Shown: positions 10,213 through 23,603, counted from the first letter of the stretch. The stretch is DNA of 64,000 nt from Oleispirillum naphthae (GCA_027864655.1 JAQAZG010000005.1:1-64000); one strand, 5' to 3'. The notes: generated by a model not told the origin, from the letters alone. Program-made: numbers and translations.

Positions 10213-11316
10213 CTACATCGCCAGCACGTTGCTTTTCGTCACGGTGGTGCGGAACGAGGCGATCCTGTCCATCTGGGCGCGCAGTTCGTCGTCGGAGAGG
10301 CGCTTCTGCTCGATCACGCCGATCCAGCCGAGCCCGTCGTAGGCCTCGTAGCCGATGGTCTTGGCGAAGGCGATGAGCCGCCCGTCCCTGGTGATGATGA
10401 TGCCCTTGCTCCGGTTCTCGGGGTTGAAGTCGTAGGTGCGGTAGAGGCCCTCGCCGTCGGAGGCGGCGATCACCCGGTGCCGCGCGTCCAGCAGCAGAAC
10501 GCGGCTGCGCTCCCACTCCTCGGCGGAGAAGGTGGGCTCGTCGCGCACGATGGTGTGGGACTGCGCCCCCCAGTCGAAGAACACGCCGAGCGCCCCCACC
10601 GCCTTGCCGTCCACGTGGCCGCCCTCGCGCACCGCGGCGGCATAGAGCGCCACCGGGGAGTTGCGGTGCACCGGGTCGGTGAAGATGTCATCGACGATGT
10701 AGTCGTCGCCGCTTTGCGTGGCGATCGCCTTCTTGAACCACGGGGTGGCGGCGTAGCTGGCGCGCATCACCTCGGGGAAGCCGTCGGGCTGCGAGCAGGC
10801 GACGGGCGTGCCGTCGATGTTCACCAGCACCAGGTCGAGGTAGACGGAATAGAAGCGGTTGATCGTCGCCAGGCGGTCCACGGCGCGGGCGGCGCGCTCC
10901 TCCGACGGGTCCTCGAGGGCGCGCCGGAACGCCTCGTCGGTGGCCCACCAGCGCACGTCGGCGGTGCGTTCGTAGAGGTTGCGGACGATCAGCTGCACCA
11001 GGGTCTGCGCCATATCGACGATGCGCGTGCCCTCCAGGTCCTTGACCAGGGTGTCGCTGATGTCGAGACCCTGCTTGATGCGGTTCAGCACCACCGAGCG
11101 CATCTCCTCGGAGTTGACGGCGGCCTGGCGGGCCAGAGTCTTGACCTCGCCCGCGACCACGGCGAAGCCCTTGCCCGCCTCGCCCGCCCGCGCCGCCTCG
11201 ATGGTGGCGTTGAGCGCGAGAAGCTGGGTCTGGCCGGCGATCGCTTCGCTGCTCTTGGCGAAGCCCTGGACGTCTTTCTGGATGGTGCTCATGATCAGGC
11301 GCATGCGGCGCGGCAT
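10213..11316 (-). CDS. soluble chemoreceptor-like protein with half signalling domain and C-terminal sensor
   Basis: A 367-residue protein without membrane segments. Residues 20-70 hold the tip of a chemoreceptor signalling hairpin ([20 protein letters not shown], then [12 protein letters not shown]). Almost nothing precedes the tip, so the ascending helix of a normal receptor is missing. The rest (about 110-350) looks like a Cache/PAS-type ligand domain, with phrases such as [16 protein letters not shown] and [11 protein letters not shown]. The ATG at 11316 has GAGGA six bases upstream; the longer frame to 11433 has no good start. It is convergent with kdpE with no gap. Role unknown; perhaps it joins receptor arrays through the CheA/CheW-binding tip. 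Confidence 0.7.
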   Translation of the reverse strand: MPRRMRLIMSTIQKDVQGFAKSSEAIAGQTQLLALNATIEAARAGEAGKGFAVVAGEVKTLARQAAVNSEEMRSVVLNRIKQGLDISDTLVKDLEGTRIVDMAQTLVQLIVRNLYERTADVRWWATDEAFRRALEDPSEERAARAVDRLATINRFYSVYLDLVLVNIDGTPVACSQPDGFPEVMRASYAATPWFKKAIATQSGDDYIVDDIFTDPVHRNSPVALYAAAVREGGHVDGKAVGALGVFFDWGAQSHTIVRDEPTFSAEEWERSRVLLLDARHRVIAASDGEGLYRTYDFNPENRSKGIIITRDGRLIAFAKTIGYEAYDGLGWIGVIEQKRLSDDELRAQMDRIASFRTTVTKSNVLAM

Positions 11317-11431
11317 GGTCGGTCCTCGTCTTGCGTGAAAAGATGACGGGTGGTGGTTCCCCCTCCATTCGGATAGGGAAGAATCGCAAGAACCGCGCCA
11401 TCCGCGCAGAATCGCGGGCCATAATAAAATC

Positions 11432-11437
11432 ATTATA
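11432..11437 (-). promoter_or_regulatory. possible -10 element in AT-rich gap upstream of the chemoreceptor-like gene
   Basis: The 235-base gap between xerC and the chemoreceptor-like gene is much more AT-rich than its surroundings. On the minus strand it contains a perfect TATAAT about 115 bases before the start codon. I find no convincing -35 at 16-18 bases, so this is only a candidate. Confidence 0.3.
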
Positions 11438-11551
11438 ATTCAATCGGTTGCCACAATCTGGGCAATCCGGGGGGAAATCTATCCCCAAGTTCAGCGCATA
11501 CAATTTATGCACATGAATATAGCCGCATAAAAAGTCGGCAGTTTCCGGGGG

Positions 11552-12511
11552 TTAGTCGGGGGTATGGCGGCCGCGCGGGTGCGCCGCGGCGTGCACCGCC
11601 TTGAGCCGCACGGTGTCCACCTTGGTGTAGCGCTGCGTCGCCGCGAGCGAGGCGTGGCCCAGAAGCTCCTGGATGGTGCGCAGGTCGCCGCCCGACTCCA
11701 ACAGGTGGGTGGCGAAGCTGTGGCGCAGCGCGTGCGGCGTCGCGCTTTCCGGCAGGCCGAGCAGGCCGCGCAGGCGGCGCACCTGGCGCTGCAGCACCCC
11801 GGGATTGAGCCGCCCGCCGCGCGCGCCGACGAACAGCGGCTCCTTGCCCGCGAGGCGGTAGGGGCAGGCGGCGAGGTAGGCGCCGATCGCCTCCGCGATC
11901 ACCGGCAGCACCGGCACGATGCGGGTCTTGTTGCCCTTGCCGGTGACGCGCAGCGCGCCGCCCGTGGGCTTCTCCGCCGCGGAAAGGGCCAGCGCCTCGC
12001 CGATGCGCAGGCCCGCGCCGTACATCAACAGCAGGGCGGCGGCGTCGCGCTTGCCGATCCAGGGTTCGGCCTCCGCCGTCGCGGCGGCGCGCACCGCGTC
12101 CAGCGCCTCGTCGGCGGACAGCGGGCGCGGCAGGGACTGGGTGCGGCGCGGCGTGCGCAGCGCGGCGAGCGCGGCGTTGGCGCAGAGGCCTTCGCGCTCC
12201 AGCCATTTGAACAGGGTGCGCAGCGAGGAAAGCTCGCGCGCCAGCGAGGCGGAGCCGATGCCCGCGGCGTTGCGCGCCGACAGATAGGCGCGGAAGTCGC
12301 GGGTGGAGAGCGCCGCGAGGTCGGAGAGGTCCGGCGGCGCGCCGAGGTATGCGGTGAGGAAGGCGGCGAACCGCGCCACGTCGCGGGCATAGGCGTCGAG
12401 GGTGTTGGCCGCGGCGCGGCGCTCCGCGGCGAGCCACTGCCGCCACTCGGCTGCCGCGGCGGCAAGGCCGGGCGCGGCGGAAAAGCCGCTCAAGGGGTCG
12501 GTGCGCACCAT
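11552..12511 (-). CDS. xerC: tyrosine recombinase XerC
   Basis: Site-specific recombinase of 319 residues, the normal length for XerC, which with XerD resolves chromosome dimers at dif. An N-terminal SAM-like domain (about 15-110) is followed by the catalytic domain. The catalytic residues appear in order: Arg in LLMYGAGLRIGEALAL, Lys in GKGNKTRIVP, HALRHSFATH (His and Arg), LGHASLAATQRYTKV (His and the Tyr nucleophile). The ATG at 12511 lies inside the end of the DUF484 gene (22-base overlap), matching the DUF484-xerC pairing known from other proteobacteria. No integrase features such as an Arm-binding domain are seen. Confidence 0.92.
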   Translation of the reverse strand: MVRTDPLSGFSAAPGLAAAAAEWRQWLAAERRAAANTLDAYARDVARFAAFLTAYLGAPPDLSDLAALSTRDFRAYLSARNAAGIGSASLARELSSLRTLFKWLEREGLCANAALAALRTPRRTQSLPRPLSADEALDAVRAAATAEAEPWIGKRDAAALLLMYGAGLRIGEALALSAAEKPTGGALRVTGKGNKTRIVPVLPVIAEAIGAYLAACPYRLAGKEPLFVGARGGRLNPGVLQRQVRRLRGLLGLPESATPHALRHSFATHLLESGGDLRTIQELLGHASLAATQRYTKVDTVRLKAVHAAAHPRGRHTPD

Positions 12512-13272
12512 CGCGACAGCACGATTGCCAGAAGGCGGGTGAGGAAGTCGAGGAGGTCGGTCGCCTGCTCGGGGTGAAAGGTTCCGGCGGAGAACGACCC
12601 CAGCGCCAGCACCCCCACCGGCACCGCATGCGGCGCGGTGCCTCCCGGCTCCCACCCCGCCGGTTCGTCGAGGCGGGCGAGCGCGTCGGAGCGGATGCGC
12701 GGGGCGAGCGCGCCGAACAGCGGGTTGCCGCTGCGCTCGGCGGCGAGGCGGATGCGCCCGCCCAGGGGGAACAGGCGCTCCACGGTGCCCGCGGGCACCC
12801 GCGCGATGCCGGAAGGCCCCTCGTGCACGCCGTCGGCCGAGGCGTCCTCGAGGATCAGGGCGACGGCATCGACGTCGAGAATGCGCGGCCAGTCGCGGGT
12901 GAGCACGCGGTGGAAGTCGGCGGGGGTCTCCACCTCGGCGAGGCGCAGCGCCGCGGAGTGGGTGCGCTGCTGCCGGGTGAGGTTGGTGCGGCTCATCGCC
13001 AGGATGTCCACCGAGGTGCGCGACAGGCGGTCGAGGTCGAGGCGCAGGCCGCGGATCATCGCCGCCTGGAAGTCGGCCACCGGGTCGTCGCCGGAAAACC
13101 GCGACGGCGGCGACATCGTGCGCAGCAGGTCGGGGCGCTCGGCGAGGAAATCCGGATAGCTCCGCAGGAAGGCTTCCACATCCTCCGGCGCGGGCAGGGT
13201 TTCGGCGGCCAGCAGGTCCTGGGCGCTCACGGCGCGAATCCCGGCCGCGCGCAGGCGGCTTTTGCGGGGCAC
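12490..13272 (-). CDS. DUF484 family protein (GAF-like)
   Basis: A 260-residue cytosolic protein with the DUF484 opening [22 protein letters not shown] (residues about 28-49), a short coiled stretch with [12 protein letters not shown], and a GAF-like C-terminal half with [20 protein letters not shown] followed by [14 protein letters not shown]. Its function is unknown, but it is regularly found just upstream of xerC, and here the genes overlap. The GTG at 13272 is the furthest start; a GTG at 13230 is also possible, and neither has a good Shine-Dalgarno. It is divergent from priA across 89 bases. Confidence 0.82.
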   Translation of the reverse strand: MPRKSRLRAAGIRAVSAQDLLAAETLPAPEDVEAFLRSYPDFLAERPDLLRTMSPPSRFSGDDPVADFQAAMIRGLRLDLDRLSRTSVDILAMSRTNLTRQQRTHSAALRLAEVETPADFHRVLTRDWPRILDVDAVALILEDASADGVHEGPSGIARVPAGTVERLFPLGGRIRLAAERSGNPLFGALAPRIRSDALARLDEPAGWEPGGTAPHAVPVGVLALGSFSAGTFHPEQATDLLDFLTRLLAIVLSRWCAPTP

Positions 13273-13361
13273 AACAAGAAAGTCATGGCATGGAACGCCT
13301 GTGGTTTGCTAAGCACGAGGCGAGGTGGGACGCCTCCCCCGAATCGTCCGGAGTGTACCCG

Positions 13362-15587
13362 ATGATCGCGCCCAGTGCCATATCCGATGGCGGCGCGCCG
13401 CCCGCGGGCGGCGGCAGGGCCGCGGTGTGCGTGCCGCTGCCGCTGGCCACGCTCTACGACTACCGCGTGCCCGCGGGCATGGATGCGCCGCCGGGGGCGG
13501 TGGTGCGGGTGCCGGTCGGCGGGCGCGCGGTGTGGGGCGTGGTGTGGGGCGCGGCCGAGGGCGGCCTCGAGGAGCGCCGCGTCAAGGACGTTCTCCAGGT
13601 TTCCGCGCGGCCGCCGTTCCCCGCGGCGCTGCGCCGCTTCATCGACTGGGTGGCCGACTACACGATGAGCCCCAAGGGCGCGGTGCTGCGCATGGCGCTT
13701 TCCGTCCCCGCGGCGCTGGAGGACGACGCGCCCGCCTGGGGCGTGGCGCGCGGCGCGGCGTGGCCGCAAGGCGCACGCCGCACCGCGGCGCGGCAGAAGC
13801 TGTGGGAGGCTCTGGCGGGCTGCCCGCCCCTGCCGCAGGCGGAGGCGGCGCGCCGCGCCGGAGTGGGGGCGGCGGTGGTTTCCGCGCTGCTCGCCGAGGG
13901 CGGCCTGGTGCGCGTCGCGCTGCCGCCGCGCCGCTTCGCCGAGCCTGAGGGAACCGCCGCGCCGCCGGTGCTCGGCCCGGCGCAGGCGGTGGCCGCCGCC
14001 GCCCTGGCGAAGGGCATCGGCGCGGGGTTCTCGGTGACGCTTTTGGACGGCGTCACCGGCTCGGGCAAGACCGAGGTCTATTTCGAGGCGATCGCCGAAG
14101 CGCTCGCCCAAGGCCGCCAGGCCCTGGTGCTGGTGCCGGAGATCGCGCTCACCGCGCAGTGGCTGGGCCGCTTCGAACGGCGCTTCGGCGCCGCGCCCGC
14201 GGTGTGGCATTCCGAGCTTTCCCCGGCGCTGCGCCGCGACACCTGGCGCGCCGTGGCCGACGGGCGGGTGCGGGTGCTGATCGGCGCGCGCAGCGCCCTC
14301 TTCCTGCCGTTTTCCGACCTCGGGCTGATCGTCGTGGACGAGGAGCACGAGGCCGCCTTCAAGCAGGAGGAGGGGGTGATCTACCAGGGGCGCGACATGG
14401 CGGTGGTGCGCGCCCGCATCGCGGAAATTCCGGCGGTGCTCGCCTCCGCCACGCCGTCCTTGGAGACGCTCGCCAACGTGCGCGCCGGGCGCTATGCCGC
14501 GCTCGCCCTGCCGGACCGCCACGGCGGCGCGGTGCTGCCCGCGGTCTCGGTGATCGACCTGCGCGCCGCGCCGCCGGAAAAGGGCGATTGGGGGCGCGGC
14601 TGGCTCGCCCCGCCGCTGGTGGCGGCGATCGCCGAGACCATGGAGAAGGGGGAGCAGACCCTGCTCTTCCTCAACCGCCGCGGCTATGCGCCCTTGACGC
14701 TGTGCCGCTGCTGCGGCCACCGCCTGCAATGCCCGCGCTGCACCGCTTGGCTGGTGGAGCACCGCAACGGCCGCGGCGCCCGCCTGCAATGCCACCACTG
14801 CGGCTATGCCGCGCCGCTGCCCGAGACCTGCCCCTCCTGCGGCGCGGAGGCGAGCTTCGTCCCCTGCGGCCCCGGCGTCGAGCGCCTCGACGAGGAGGTG
14901 GCGGCGCGCTTTCCCGCGGCGCGGCGGCTGATCCTCTCCAGCGACCACGCCGCCGGTCCCGCCGCCATGGCCGCGGCGCTGGCGCGCATCGCGGCGGGGG
15001 AGGTGGACGTGGCGATCGGCACCCAGGTGGTGGCCAAGGGGCACCATTTCCCCGGCCTCACCCTGGTCGGCGTGGTCGATGCCGACCTCGGGCTGGCGGG
15101 CGGCGACCTGCGCGCCGCGGAACATACCTACCAACTGCTGCACCAGGTGGCGGGCCGCGCCGGGCGCGCCGCGCGGCCGGGCCGCGTGCTGTTGCAGAGC
15201 TACGATCCGGCGCAGCCGGTGATCGCCGCGCTCGCCGCCGGGGACCGGGACTCCTTCGTCGCCGCGGAGCAGGCGTCGCGCCGCGCGCTGGGCATGCCGC
15301 CCTACGGCCGCCTCGCCGCGCTGATCGTCGCCGCGCCGTCGGAGGAGATGGCCGCCCGCACCGCGGCGGAAATCGGCCGCGCCTTCCCCGGCGACGCCGG
15401 GGCGCGGCTCTATGGTCCCGCGCCCGCCGTGCTTTCGCGGTTGCGCGGCTGGTCGCGCTTCCGCCTGCTCGTCGCCGCGCCGCGCGGCCTGCGCCTGCAG
15501 CCGCTGTTGCGCGCCTGGCTCGCCGCCGTGCCGATTCCCCGCGCGGTGCGCGTCAAGGTCGATATCGACCCCTACGGCTTCATGTGA
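13362..15587 (+). CDS. priA: primosomal protein N', replication restart helicase
   Basis: Superfamily 2 helicase of 741 residues that recognises stalled forks and reloads the replisome. Visible are the N-terminal 3' DNA-binding domain (about 15-110), Walker A in [11 protein letters not shown] (about 228-238), the DEEH box in [14 protein letters not shown], a zinc-binding insert of eight cysteines (about 447-494: [23 protein letters not shown]), and the helicase motif [14 protein letters not shown]. The ATG at 13362 gives the usual N-terminus; an upstream in-frame ATG at 13290 adds 24 residues without similarity. Confidence 0.94.
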   Translation: MIAPSAISDGGAPPAGGGRAAVCVPLPLATLYDYRVPAGMDAPPGAVVRVPVGGRAVWGVVWGAAEGGLEERRVKDVLQVSARPPFPAALRRFIDWVADYTMSPKGAVLRMALSVPAALEDDAPAWGVARGAAWPQGARRTAARQKLWEALAGCPPLPQAEAARRAGVGAAVVSALLAEGGLVRVALPPRRFAEPEGTAAPPVLGPAQAVAAAALAKGIGAGFSVTLLDGVTGSGKTEVYFEAIAEALAQGRQALVLVPEIALTAQWLGRFERRFGAAPAVWHSELSPALRRDTWRAVADGRVRVLIGARSALFLPFSDLGLIVVDEEHEAAFKQEEGVIYQGRDMAVVRARIAEIPAVLASATPSLETLANVRAGRYAALALPDRHGGAVLPAVSVIDLRAAPPEKGDWGRGWLAPPLVAAIAETMEKGEQTLLFLNRRGYAPLTLCRCCGHRLQCPRCTAWLVEHRNGRGARLQCHHCGYAAPLPETCPSCGAEASFVPCGPGVERLDEEVAARFPAARRLILSSDHAAGPAAMAAALARIAAGEVDVAIGTQVVAKGHHFPGLTLVGVVDADLGLAGGDLRAAEHTYQLLHQVAGRAGRAARPGRVLLQSYDPAQPVIAALAAGDRDSFVAAEQASRRALGMPPYGRLAALIVAAPSEEMAARTAAEIGRAFPGDAGARLYGPAPAVLSRLRGWSRFRLLVAAPRGLRLQPLLRAWLAAVPIPRAVRVKVDIDPYGFM

Positions 15588-15670
15588 ACCGGCGCGGTTC
15601 CTCCCCCACCCCCCCGGCGGCGGCGCGGCGGAAAACCCCCGCTTTCGGCGCGGCGGACCGCATTCGCGGT

Positions 15671-15697
15671 TTGCAAGCGGAGATTTTCTTGTAAAAT
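15671..15697 (+). promoter_or_regulatory. candidate promoter upstream of the F1 ATP synthase operon
   Basis: TTGCAA and TAAAAT are separated by 15 bases in the 258-base gap between priA and atpH. The spacing is short and no transcript is known, so this is a weak candidate. The stretch up to atpH holds no gene. Confidence 0.3.
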
Positions 15698-15845
15698 CCC
15701 GCCTGCCCTGGCGGCGTGCGGGGTTGCGGGGGCTTGTCAAGAATGATAAACATCCTCCGCGCAATCGGGGGAAGGCGTACAGTACCGTCATAATTCGCGG
15801 GGATACCGTCCCCGGAACCCACTCTAGCTTTGGGGGTTTGTCCCA

Positions 15846-16406
15846 GTGTCATCGATGACGTCTGAGATTTTGGGGCTTGCCGACCGCTATGCGGAGGCTC
15901 TCATCGAGCTGGCCGAACAGGACGGCGCGCTCGAAGCGGTGGAAGCCGATATCGGAAAACTGCGGGCGATCGTCGCCGAAAGCGCGGATTTCCGGTATTT
16001 CATCACGACCCCGACCTATTCCCGCGCCGACCACGTCAAGGGAATCGGCGCGGTGCTGGAGAAGGCGGGAGTCGGCGACCTGACGCGGCGCTTCGCGCTG
16101 CTCATCGCCGGCAATCGCCGCCTGTTCGCGCTTTCCGCGATCTGCGACGCCGTGCTGACCAAGCTGGCGGAACGCCGGGGCGAGGTTTCCGCCGCGGTGA
16201 CCGCGGCGCGCGAACTTACCGCGGCGCAGCGCGAGTCTCTGAAAAAGGCATTGAAAAAGGCTACCGGCCGCGACGTCAACATCGAGGTCGCGGTGGATCC
16301 GAAGGTTTTGGGCGGCCTGGTCGTGCAGATCGGCTCGCACATGGTGGATAGCTCGCTGCGTTCGCAGCTGCAACGCTTGCAACTCTCTATGAAAGGGGTC
16401 GGCTGA
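15846..16406 (+). CDS. atpH: ATP synthase delta subunit
   Basis: Peripheral-stalk subunit (OSCP-like) that ties the F1 head to the b subunits. At 186 residues it has normal length. The N-terminal helical domain begins with [12 protein letters not shown], and the C-terminal region contains the family signature [25 protein letters not shown] (broken here by no gap). A GTG start at 15846 has a GGGGG stretch nine bases upstream; an ATG three codons later is also possible. Its stop overlaps the atpA start at TGATG. This is the first gene of atpHAGDC. The F0 genes are elsewhere, as is usual in alphaproteobacteria. Confidence 0.92.
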   Translation: MSSMTSEILGLADRYAEALIELAEQDGALEAVEADIGKLRAIVAESADFRYFITTPTYSRADHVKGIGAVLEKAGVGDLTRRFALLIAGNRRLFALSAICDAVLTKLAERRGEVSAAVTAARELTAAQRESLKKALKKATGRDVNIEVAVDPKVLGGLVVQIGSHMVDSSLRSQLQRLQLSMKGVG

Positions 16407-17938
16407 TGGAAATCCGCGCTGCGGAAATCTCCGCCATTCTGAAAAATCAGATCGCGAATTTCGGCGTCGATGCGCAGTCGGCCGAAGTCGGACAGGTTCT
16501 CTCGGTCGGTGACGGCATCGCCCGCGTCTATGGGCTGGACGGCGTCCAGGCCGGCGAGCTGGTCGAATTCCCCGGCGGCATCAAGGGTATGGCGCTGAAT
16601 CTCGAAACCGACAACGTCGGCATCGTGATCTTCGGCGACGACCGCACGATCGGCGAAGGCAACGTGGTGAAGCGCACCGGCGACATCGTCTCCGTGCCGG
16701 TGGGCAAGGGCCTTCTCGGCCGCGTCGTGGACGGCCTCGGCAACCCGATCGACGGCCGCGGCGACCTCACCGACGTCAAGACGACGCTCGCCGAGGTCAA
16801 GGCGCCGGGCATCATTCCGCGCAAGTCGGTGCACGAGCCGATGCAGACCGGCGTCAAGGCGATCGACAGCCTGATCCCGATCGGCCGCGGCCAGCGCGAG
16901 CTGGTGATCGGCGACCGCCAGACCGGCAAGACCGCGATCATCCTCGACACCATCATCAACCAGAAGCGCATCAACGATAAGGCGAAGGACGAGAGCGAGA
17001 AGCTCTACTGCATCTACGTCGCGATCGGCCAGAAGCGCTCCACCGTCGCCCAGGTCTCCAAGATCCTGCAGGACAACGGCGCGATGGACTACACCATCAT
17101 CGTCGCCGCCACCGCGTCGGAGCCCGCTCCGTTGCAGTTCCTCGCGCCCTATACCGGCTGCGCCATGGGCGAGTTCTTCCGCGACAACGGCATGCACGCG
17201 GTGATCTTCTACGACGATCTCACCAAGCAGGCCACCGCCTACCGCCAGATGTCGCTGCTGCTGCGCCGTCCTCCGGGGCGCGAGGCGTTCCCCGGCGACG
17301 TGTTCTACCTGCACTCCCGCCTGCTGGAGCGCGCCGCGAAGATGAACGACGACCACGGCTCCGGTTCGCTCACCGCGCTGCCGGTGATCGAAACCCAGGC
17401 GGGCGACGTTTCGGCCTACATCCCGACCAACGTGATCTCGATCACCGACGGCCAGATCTTCCTCGAGACCGAACTGTTCTATAAGGGCATCCGCCCGGCG
17501 GTGAACGTCGGCATCTCGGTGTCGCGCGTCGGCTCCGCCGCGCAGATCAAGGCGATGAAGAAGGTCGCAGGCTCGATCAAGCTGGAACTCGCGCAGTACC
17601 GCGAGATGGCGGCGTTCGCGCAGTTCGCCTCCGACCTCGACCCGGCGACGCAGAAGCTGCTGGCGCGCGGCGCGCGCCTCACCGAGGTGCTGAAGCAGCC
17701 GCAGTTCTCGCCGCAGCCGATCGAAGAGCAGGTGGTCGCCCTCTACTCGGGCACCAGCGGCTACCTCGACGGCATCGAGATCGGCGACGTCACCCGCTTC
17801 GAAGCCGGGATGATGCGCCACCTGCGCACCAGCCATCCGGACATCCTGGAGTCGATCCGCACCGAAAAGCAGATCTCCGAGGAGGTCGAGGCGAAGCTGA
17901 AAGCGGCGATGGATGCGTTCATCAAGGCGTTCGAATAA
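16406..17938 (+). CDS. atpA: ATP synthase alpha subunit
   Basis: Non-catalytic nucleotide-binding subunit of F1, 510 residues. It shows the beta-barrel start ([21 protein letters not shown]), the P-loop GDRQTGKTA (about 170), and the [12 protein letters not shown] segment bearing the arginine finger that completes the catalytic site on beta. Translationally coupled to atpH. Confidence 0.97.
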   Translation: MEIRAAEISAILKNQIANFGVDAQSAEVGQVLSVGDGIARVYGLDGVQAGELVEFPGGIKGMALNLETDNVGIVIFGDDRTIGEGNVVKRTGDIVSVPVGKGLLGRVVDGLGNPIDGRGDLTDVKTTLAEVKAPGIIPRKSVHEPMQTGVKAIDSLIPIGRGQRELVIGDRQTGKTAIILDTIINQKRINDKAKDESEKLYCIYVAIGQKRSTVAQVSKILQDNGAMDYTIIVAATASEPAPLQFLAPYTGCAMGEFFRDNGMHAVIFYDDLTKQATAYRQMSLLLRRPPGREAFPGDVFYLHSRLLERAAKMNDDHGSGSLTALPVIETQAGDVSAYIPTNVISITDGQIFLETELFYKGIRPAVNVGISVSRVGSAAQIKAMKKVAGSIKLELAQYREMAAFAQFASDLDPATQKLLARGARLTEVLKQPQFSPQPIEEQVVALYSGTSGYLDGIEIGDVTRFEAGMMRHLRTSHPDILESIRTEKQISEEVEAKLKAAMDAFIKAFE

Positions 17939-17961
17939 CCCTTCGCGGAAGGTGAAAGCCC

Positions 17962-20351
<2,390 letters not shown>

Positions 20352-20366
20352 GGGAAGGAACCCGAG

Positions 20367-20792
20367 ATGGCAGAGACCACGCTTTTCGAACTCGTCTCGC
20401 CGGAGCGGCTGTTCTTCAGCGAGCCGGTGGAGATGGTGGTGGTGCCGGGGACGGAGGGCGACTTCGCCGCCCTGCCGCACCGCGCCCCGCTGCTCGCCAC
20501 GGTGCGTCCCGGGGTGATCGTGATCTTCGCGGCCGGCAAGCCGAAGGAGCGCATCTTCGTGGCGGGCGGCTTTGCCGAGGTCACCGAGAAAGCCTGCACG
20601 GTGCTGGCCGAGGAGGCGGCGCTGGTCTCCGACCTGTCGCCGGCCGCCGCGGAGAAGCGCTTCGACGCCGCCAACATCGCCTACCAGGCGTCGCTCGACG
20701 GCGACGACGAAACGATGCTGCGCGCCGAGAACGAGCTCTTGATCGCGCAGGCGATGGTCGCCGCGGCGAAGGGCGATCTCGCCTACCACTGA
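20367..20792 (+). CDS. atpC: ATP synthase epsilon subunit
   Basis: A 141-residue subunit that couples the central stalk to the c ring and can inhibit ATP hydrolysis. The N-terminal beta-sandwich (about 1-90) includes VSPERLFFSEPVEMVVVPGTEG and the barrel phrase FVAGGFAEV; the C-terminal helical pair is Ala/Glu rich. Last gene of the F1 operon; a strong terminator follows after 18 bases. Confidence 0.94.
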   Translation: MAETTLFELVSPERLFFSEPVEMVVVPGTEGDFAALPHRAPLLATVRPGVIVIFAAGKPKERIFVAGGFAEVTEKACTVLAEEAALVSDLSPAAAEKRFDAANIAYQASLDGDDETMLRAENELLIAQAMVAAAKGDLAYH

Positions 20793-20810
20793 GCGCGCGC
20801 CGCGCACCGC

Positions 20811-20842
20811 AAAAACCCCCGCCGGAGACGGCGGGGGTTTTT
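20811..20842 (+). terminator. Rho-independent terminator of the F1 operon
   Basis: AAAAACCCCCGCCG pairs perfectly with CGGCGGGGGTTTTT around a GAGA loop, giving a 14-bp stem and T tract. The A tract on the 5' side means it can also work for the convergent diguanylate cyclase gene. Confidence 0.92.
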
Positions 20843-20855
20843 GCATGCGGGAAAG

Positions 20856-21563
20856 TCAGCCGGACGCATCGACGAGGCGGTCTCGTCCATCGTTTTTTGC
20901 CCGGTACATCGCCACGTCGGCGGCGTGCAGCAAGGCATCGGCGGTGGCGCCGTGTTCCGGAAAGCGGGAGAGCCCGATGCTCACGGTGACGACGAGGGGG
21001 ATGTCCGCGATGACGAAGGGGTGGCGCATCGCGGCGAGGAGGCGGGCGCCGAGCACGGTGATGTCGTGGCCGTTGTCCACCAGCACGACGAACTCGTCGC
21101 CGCCCAGGCGCGCCGCGATGTCGGCGGCGCGGATGGTGGCGGCGATGCGCCGCGCCACTTCGCACAGGAGGCCGTCGCCGACGGCGTGGCCGTGGGCGTC
21201 GTTGACGCTCTTGAAGTTGTCCACGTCGATGAACAGCAGGCCGAAGGCCCGGTTCTCGCGTGCCGCCAGGCGCACCGCATGCTCCAGGTGCTCGATGAAG
21301 GCGGCGCGGTTGCGCATGCCGGTGAGCACATCGGTGACGGCGCTTTCCTGCAATTTCGCCAGCACCACGTTGCGGTGTCTTTCCTCCGCGGCGAGCCAGA
21401 GCTTGAGCAGAAGCGCGGTCCCGGCGACGAAGAACCAGCCCTTGTAGAGGCTGATCGTGGGGAAGGCTGTGGGAAACAGCGTGGACAGCAACGGATCGGA
21501 GACGGCGATCCAGAGAATCGACAGGCCGAGATAACCGATCGCGATGCGTGTCGAGTGTTTCAC
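20856..21563 (-). CDS. membrane-anchored diguanylate cyclase (GGDEF)
   Basis: A 235-residue enzyme making cyclic di-GMP from two GTP. Two membrane segments (about 7-24 and 41-57) anchor it with almost no periplasmic loop, so no clear sensor domain is present. The GGDEF domain has DVLTGMRNRAAF, FIDVDNFKSVNDAHGHAVGD and the intact active-site loop RLGGDEF (GGDEF at 154-158). An RAAD (145-148) lies exactly five residues before it, matching the product-inhibition I-site RxxD. It stands alone, convergent to atpC. Confidence 0.9.
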   Translation of the reverse strand: MKHSTRIAIGYLGLSILWIAVSDPLLSTLFPTAFPTISLYKGWFFVAGTALLLKLWLAAEERHRNVVLAKLQESAVTDVLTGMRNRAAFIEHLEHAVRLAARENRAFGLLFIDVDNFKSVNDAHGHAVGDGLLCEVARRIAATIRAADIAARLGGDEFVVLVDNGHDITVLGARLLAAMRHPFVIADIPLVVTVSIGLSRFPEHGATADALLHAADVAMYRAKNDGRDRLVDASG

Positions 21564-21654
21564 CGGCGGGTGTCCTTCCCCTGTTCCTCCTGCGGCGAAT
21601 ATACCCTTACTCTGATAAAGGTTTATCTTATATATATGAATGAGTTGCGGAAGA

Positions 21655-22170
21655 TCAATACGAGGCGGTTCCCGCCCCGCCGCGCAGCAGCGCGACGCGC
21701 GGCGCGAAGGTCTCCACCACCGCGCGGTAGAGCGGCCGCTTGAAGGGGACGATCATCTCCGGCAGGGTGTCGAAGTCCGCCCACTTCCAGGTGGAGAACT
21801 CGGGGTGCGCGGTGGCGATGTCGATGTCCGCGTCCGCCCCGAGAAAGCGCATCAGGAACCATTTCTGCTTCTGCCCGCGGAAGCGCCCCTTCCACACCCG
21901 GTCGGCGATGGCGGGCGGCAGGTCGTAGGTCAGCCAGTCCGGGGTTTCGGCCAGCACCTCCGCCGCGCCGGTGCCGATCTCCTCGGCCATTTCGCGGAAG
22001 GCGGCGGTGCGCGGATCTTCGCCCGCGTCGATGCCGCCCTGGGGCATCTGCCAGGCGGGCTCCGGGGTGTCGATGCGTTGCGCGACGAAGACCCGGGAGG
22101 CGGGGTTCAAGAGCACGAGGCCGACGCCCAGGCGGTAGGGGCGTTCGGCATAGGGCAGGGAAGCGGTCAT
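21655..22170 (-). CDS. rppH: RNA pyrophosphohydrolase (Nudix)
   Basis: A 171-residue Nudix hydrolase that removes pyrophosphate from 5' ends of mRNA and so starts decay. The Nudix box is complete at residues 45-67 ([20 protein letters not shown] then IG). The opening [22 protein letters not shown], the WQMPQGG lead-in and the [17 protein letters not shown] segment are typical of RppH/IalA proteins. Its start overlaps the end of the deacetylase-like gene by four bases, implying one operon. Confidence 0.92.
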   Translation of the reverse strand: MTASLPYAERPYRLGVGLVLLNPASRVFVAQRIDTPEPAWQMPQGGIDAGEDPRTAAFREMAEEIGTGAAEVLAETPDWLTYDLPPAIADRVWKGRFRGQKQKWFLMRFLGADADIDIATAHPEFSTWKWADFDTLPEMIVPFKRPLYRAVVETFAPRVALLRGGAGTASY

Positions 22171-23603
22171 TGGTCCTTCACCACGGCGGAGAGCGGGGCG
22201 AGTTGCAACGCCTTGCCGGGGAAGGCGCCGAACCAGGCGTGCAGCATCGAGAGGTTGAGCGGCGTGGCGTCGGCGACGACGACCGCGCCGCCGCGCGACC
22301 GGGCGAGGGTTTCGGCATGGGCGATGTAGGCGGCGACGCGCTCGCGGAAGCTGCCCGCGGGGATCGCCACATCCACCGCCGCGTGCGCCGGGCGCATCCG
22401 GGCGGTTTCGAGGGGGGAGGCGCGGCCGGAGGCGACATAGGCGATGCCCATGCGGGCGAGGTCCTGCATCAGCGCGGCGAAATGCGGCGGCGAGGCGGCA
22501 TAGCGCTCGCCGTCGCGGGCGAGCAGGCCGACGTAGACGTCGCCGCGCGCGAGCGCACGGTCCAGCCGCTCGCGGTTCTTGTCTTCGCCGAGGGCGGTGA
22601 GCAGGCCCTCCGGGCCCGGATCGACGGCGGGGAAGGCGGCGGCCTCCATGCCGAGTTCCAGCATCGTCTCGTGCCCCGCGGCGCGCGCCTGCGCCAGCCC
22701 GGCGCGCAGTTGCGGCGCGTCCACGTCGAAGGCGAGCGTCACCTCCGGCGGCATCGACTCGATGGCGGCGCGGGTGGGCTCCGCGGCGAGGCCGACGCGC
22801 ACGATCACCGCGACCCGCGGAATGCGCGCCTGGGCGGTGAAGGGGCGGCCATAGGCCTGCCAGGCGTGGCGGCCGTCGGCGGCCACCGCGGGCAGCACCA
22901 GTCCGCCCGCGGTGCGCTGCTGCAGTTCCGGCAGCGGCGCCTTGGGCAGCGGCTGTTGCGGCGGCGGGAGCTTGGGCAGGTCGGCGAGCCGCGGCGGCTT
23001 GGAGGCGGCGTTGCGGTCGGCGCGCGGCGAAGGCATCTCCGGGCCTGCGGCCATGGCGGCGGGCGGCGCGGCCTGCGCGGCGGGCTTGGCCGGGGCGGCG
23101 GCGGGGGCCTGCCCCGGGGCCTGCGGCGCGGCGGCGGGCGCGCCGGACGGCGTGGCGGAGAGGGTGCCCATGCGGCGCGCCACGTCCGGGTTGTCGATGG
23201 GAACGCTGCCCGGCGGGCGGATCAGGGCGCTTCTCAGATTTTCCGGGCCGGGCGCGGGCGGCATGGAGCGGACCACGCGCCTGCCGCGGCTGGGCGTGGT
23301 CTCCGGCGCGGCCGCCGCGGCGGGCTGTTCCTCGCCTGCGGGCGTCAGCCAGAAATAGGCCGCCGCGCCGCCGCCGCCGCCCACGAGCAGCAGCAGCATC
23401 GCCACCGCCATCAGGCGTTTGCGCCGCCGGAAGCGGGCGTCCTGCGCCTCGTCCACCAGGCCGAAGGGGTCGGCCGGCGCTTCCGGTTCCTGGCCGAAGG
23501 CGTCGGAGTCCTCCGCCTTGCGCCGGAACAGGCGGGCGAACAGACCCCGGCGCGGCGGTGCGCCGTTGCCGGAGTCCGGGCCGTTGCCGGAAGATTTGCC
23601 CAC
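22167..23603 (-). CDS. divergent polysaccharide deacetylase family protein
   Basis: A 478-residue protein with a cytosolic start, one membrane helix (about 65-85), a long Ala/Pro-rich periplasmic linker (about 90-230) and a C-terminal domain like the divergent polysaccharide deacetylase (YibQ/DUF610) family: [39 protein letters not shown]. The usual deacetylase metal ligands are not evident, as is common in this branch, so enzymatic activity is uncertain. It lies between ctpA and rppH in an order shared by many alphaproteobacteria, pointing to cell-envelope work. Confidence 0.8.
   Translation of the reverse strand: MGKSSGNGPDSGNGAPPRRGLFARLFRRKAEDSDAFGQEPEAPADPFGLVDEAQDARFRRRKRLMAVAMLLLLVGGGGGAAAYFWLTPAGEEQPAAAAAPETTPSRGRRVVRSMPPAPGPENLRSALIRPPGSVPIDNPDVARRMGTLSATPSGAPAAAPQAPGQAPAAAPAKPAAQAAPPAAMAAGPEMPSPRADRNAASKPPRLADLPKLPPPQQPLPKAPLPELQQRTAGGLVLPAVAADGRHAWQAYGRPFTAQARIPRVAVIVRVGLAAEPTRAAIESMPPEVTLAFDVDAPQLRAGLAQARAAGHETMLELGMEAAAFPAVDPGPEGLLTALGEDKNRERLDRALARGDVYVGLLARDGERYAASPPHFAALMQDLARMGIAYVASGRASPLETARMRPAHAAVDVAIPAGSFRERVAAYIAHAETLARSRGGAVVVADATPLNLSMLHAWFGAFPGKALQLAPLSAVVKDQ

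Noticed and set aside
11552..12511. Tyrosine recombinase as the integrase of the tRNA-Ser island
   Set aside because: It is standard XerC in its conserved place behind DUF484, 22 kb away, and lacks an Arm-binding domain.
21614..21627. GATAAAGGTTTATC palindrome between the diguanylate cyclase and rppH
   Set aside because: A short AT-rich inverted repeat of uncertain meaning; it has neither terminator form nor a match to a regulator site I can name.
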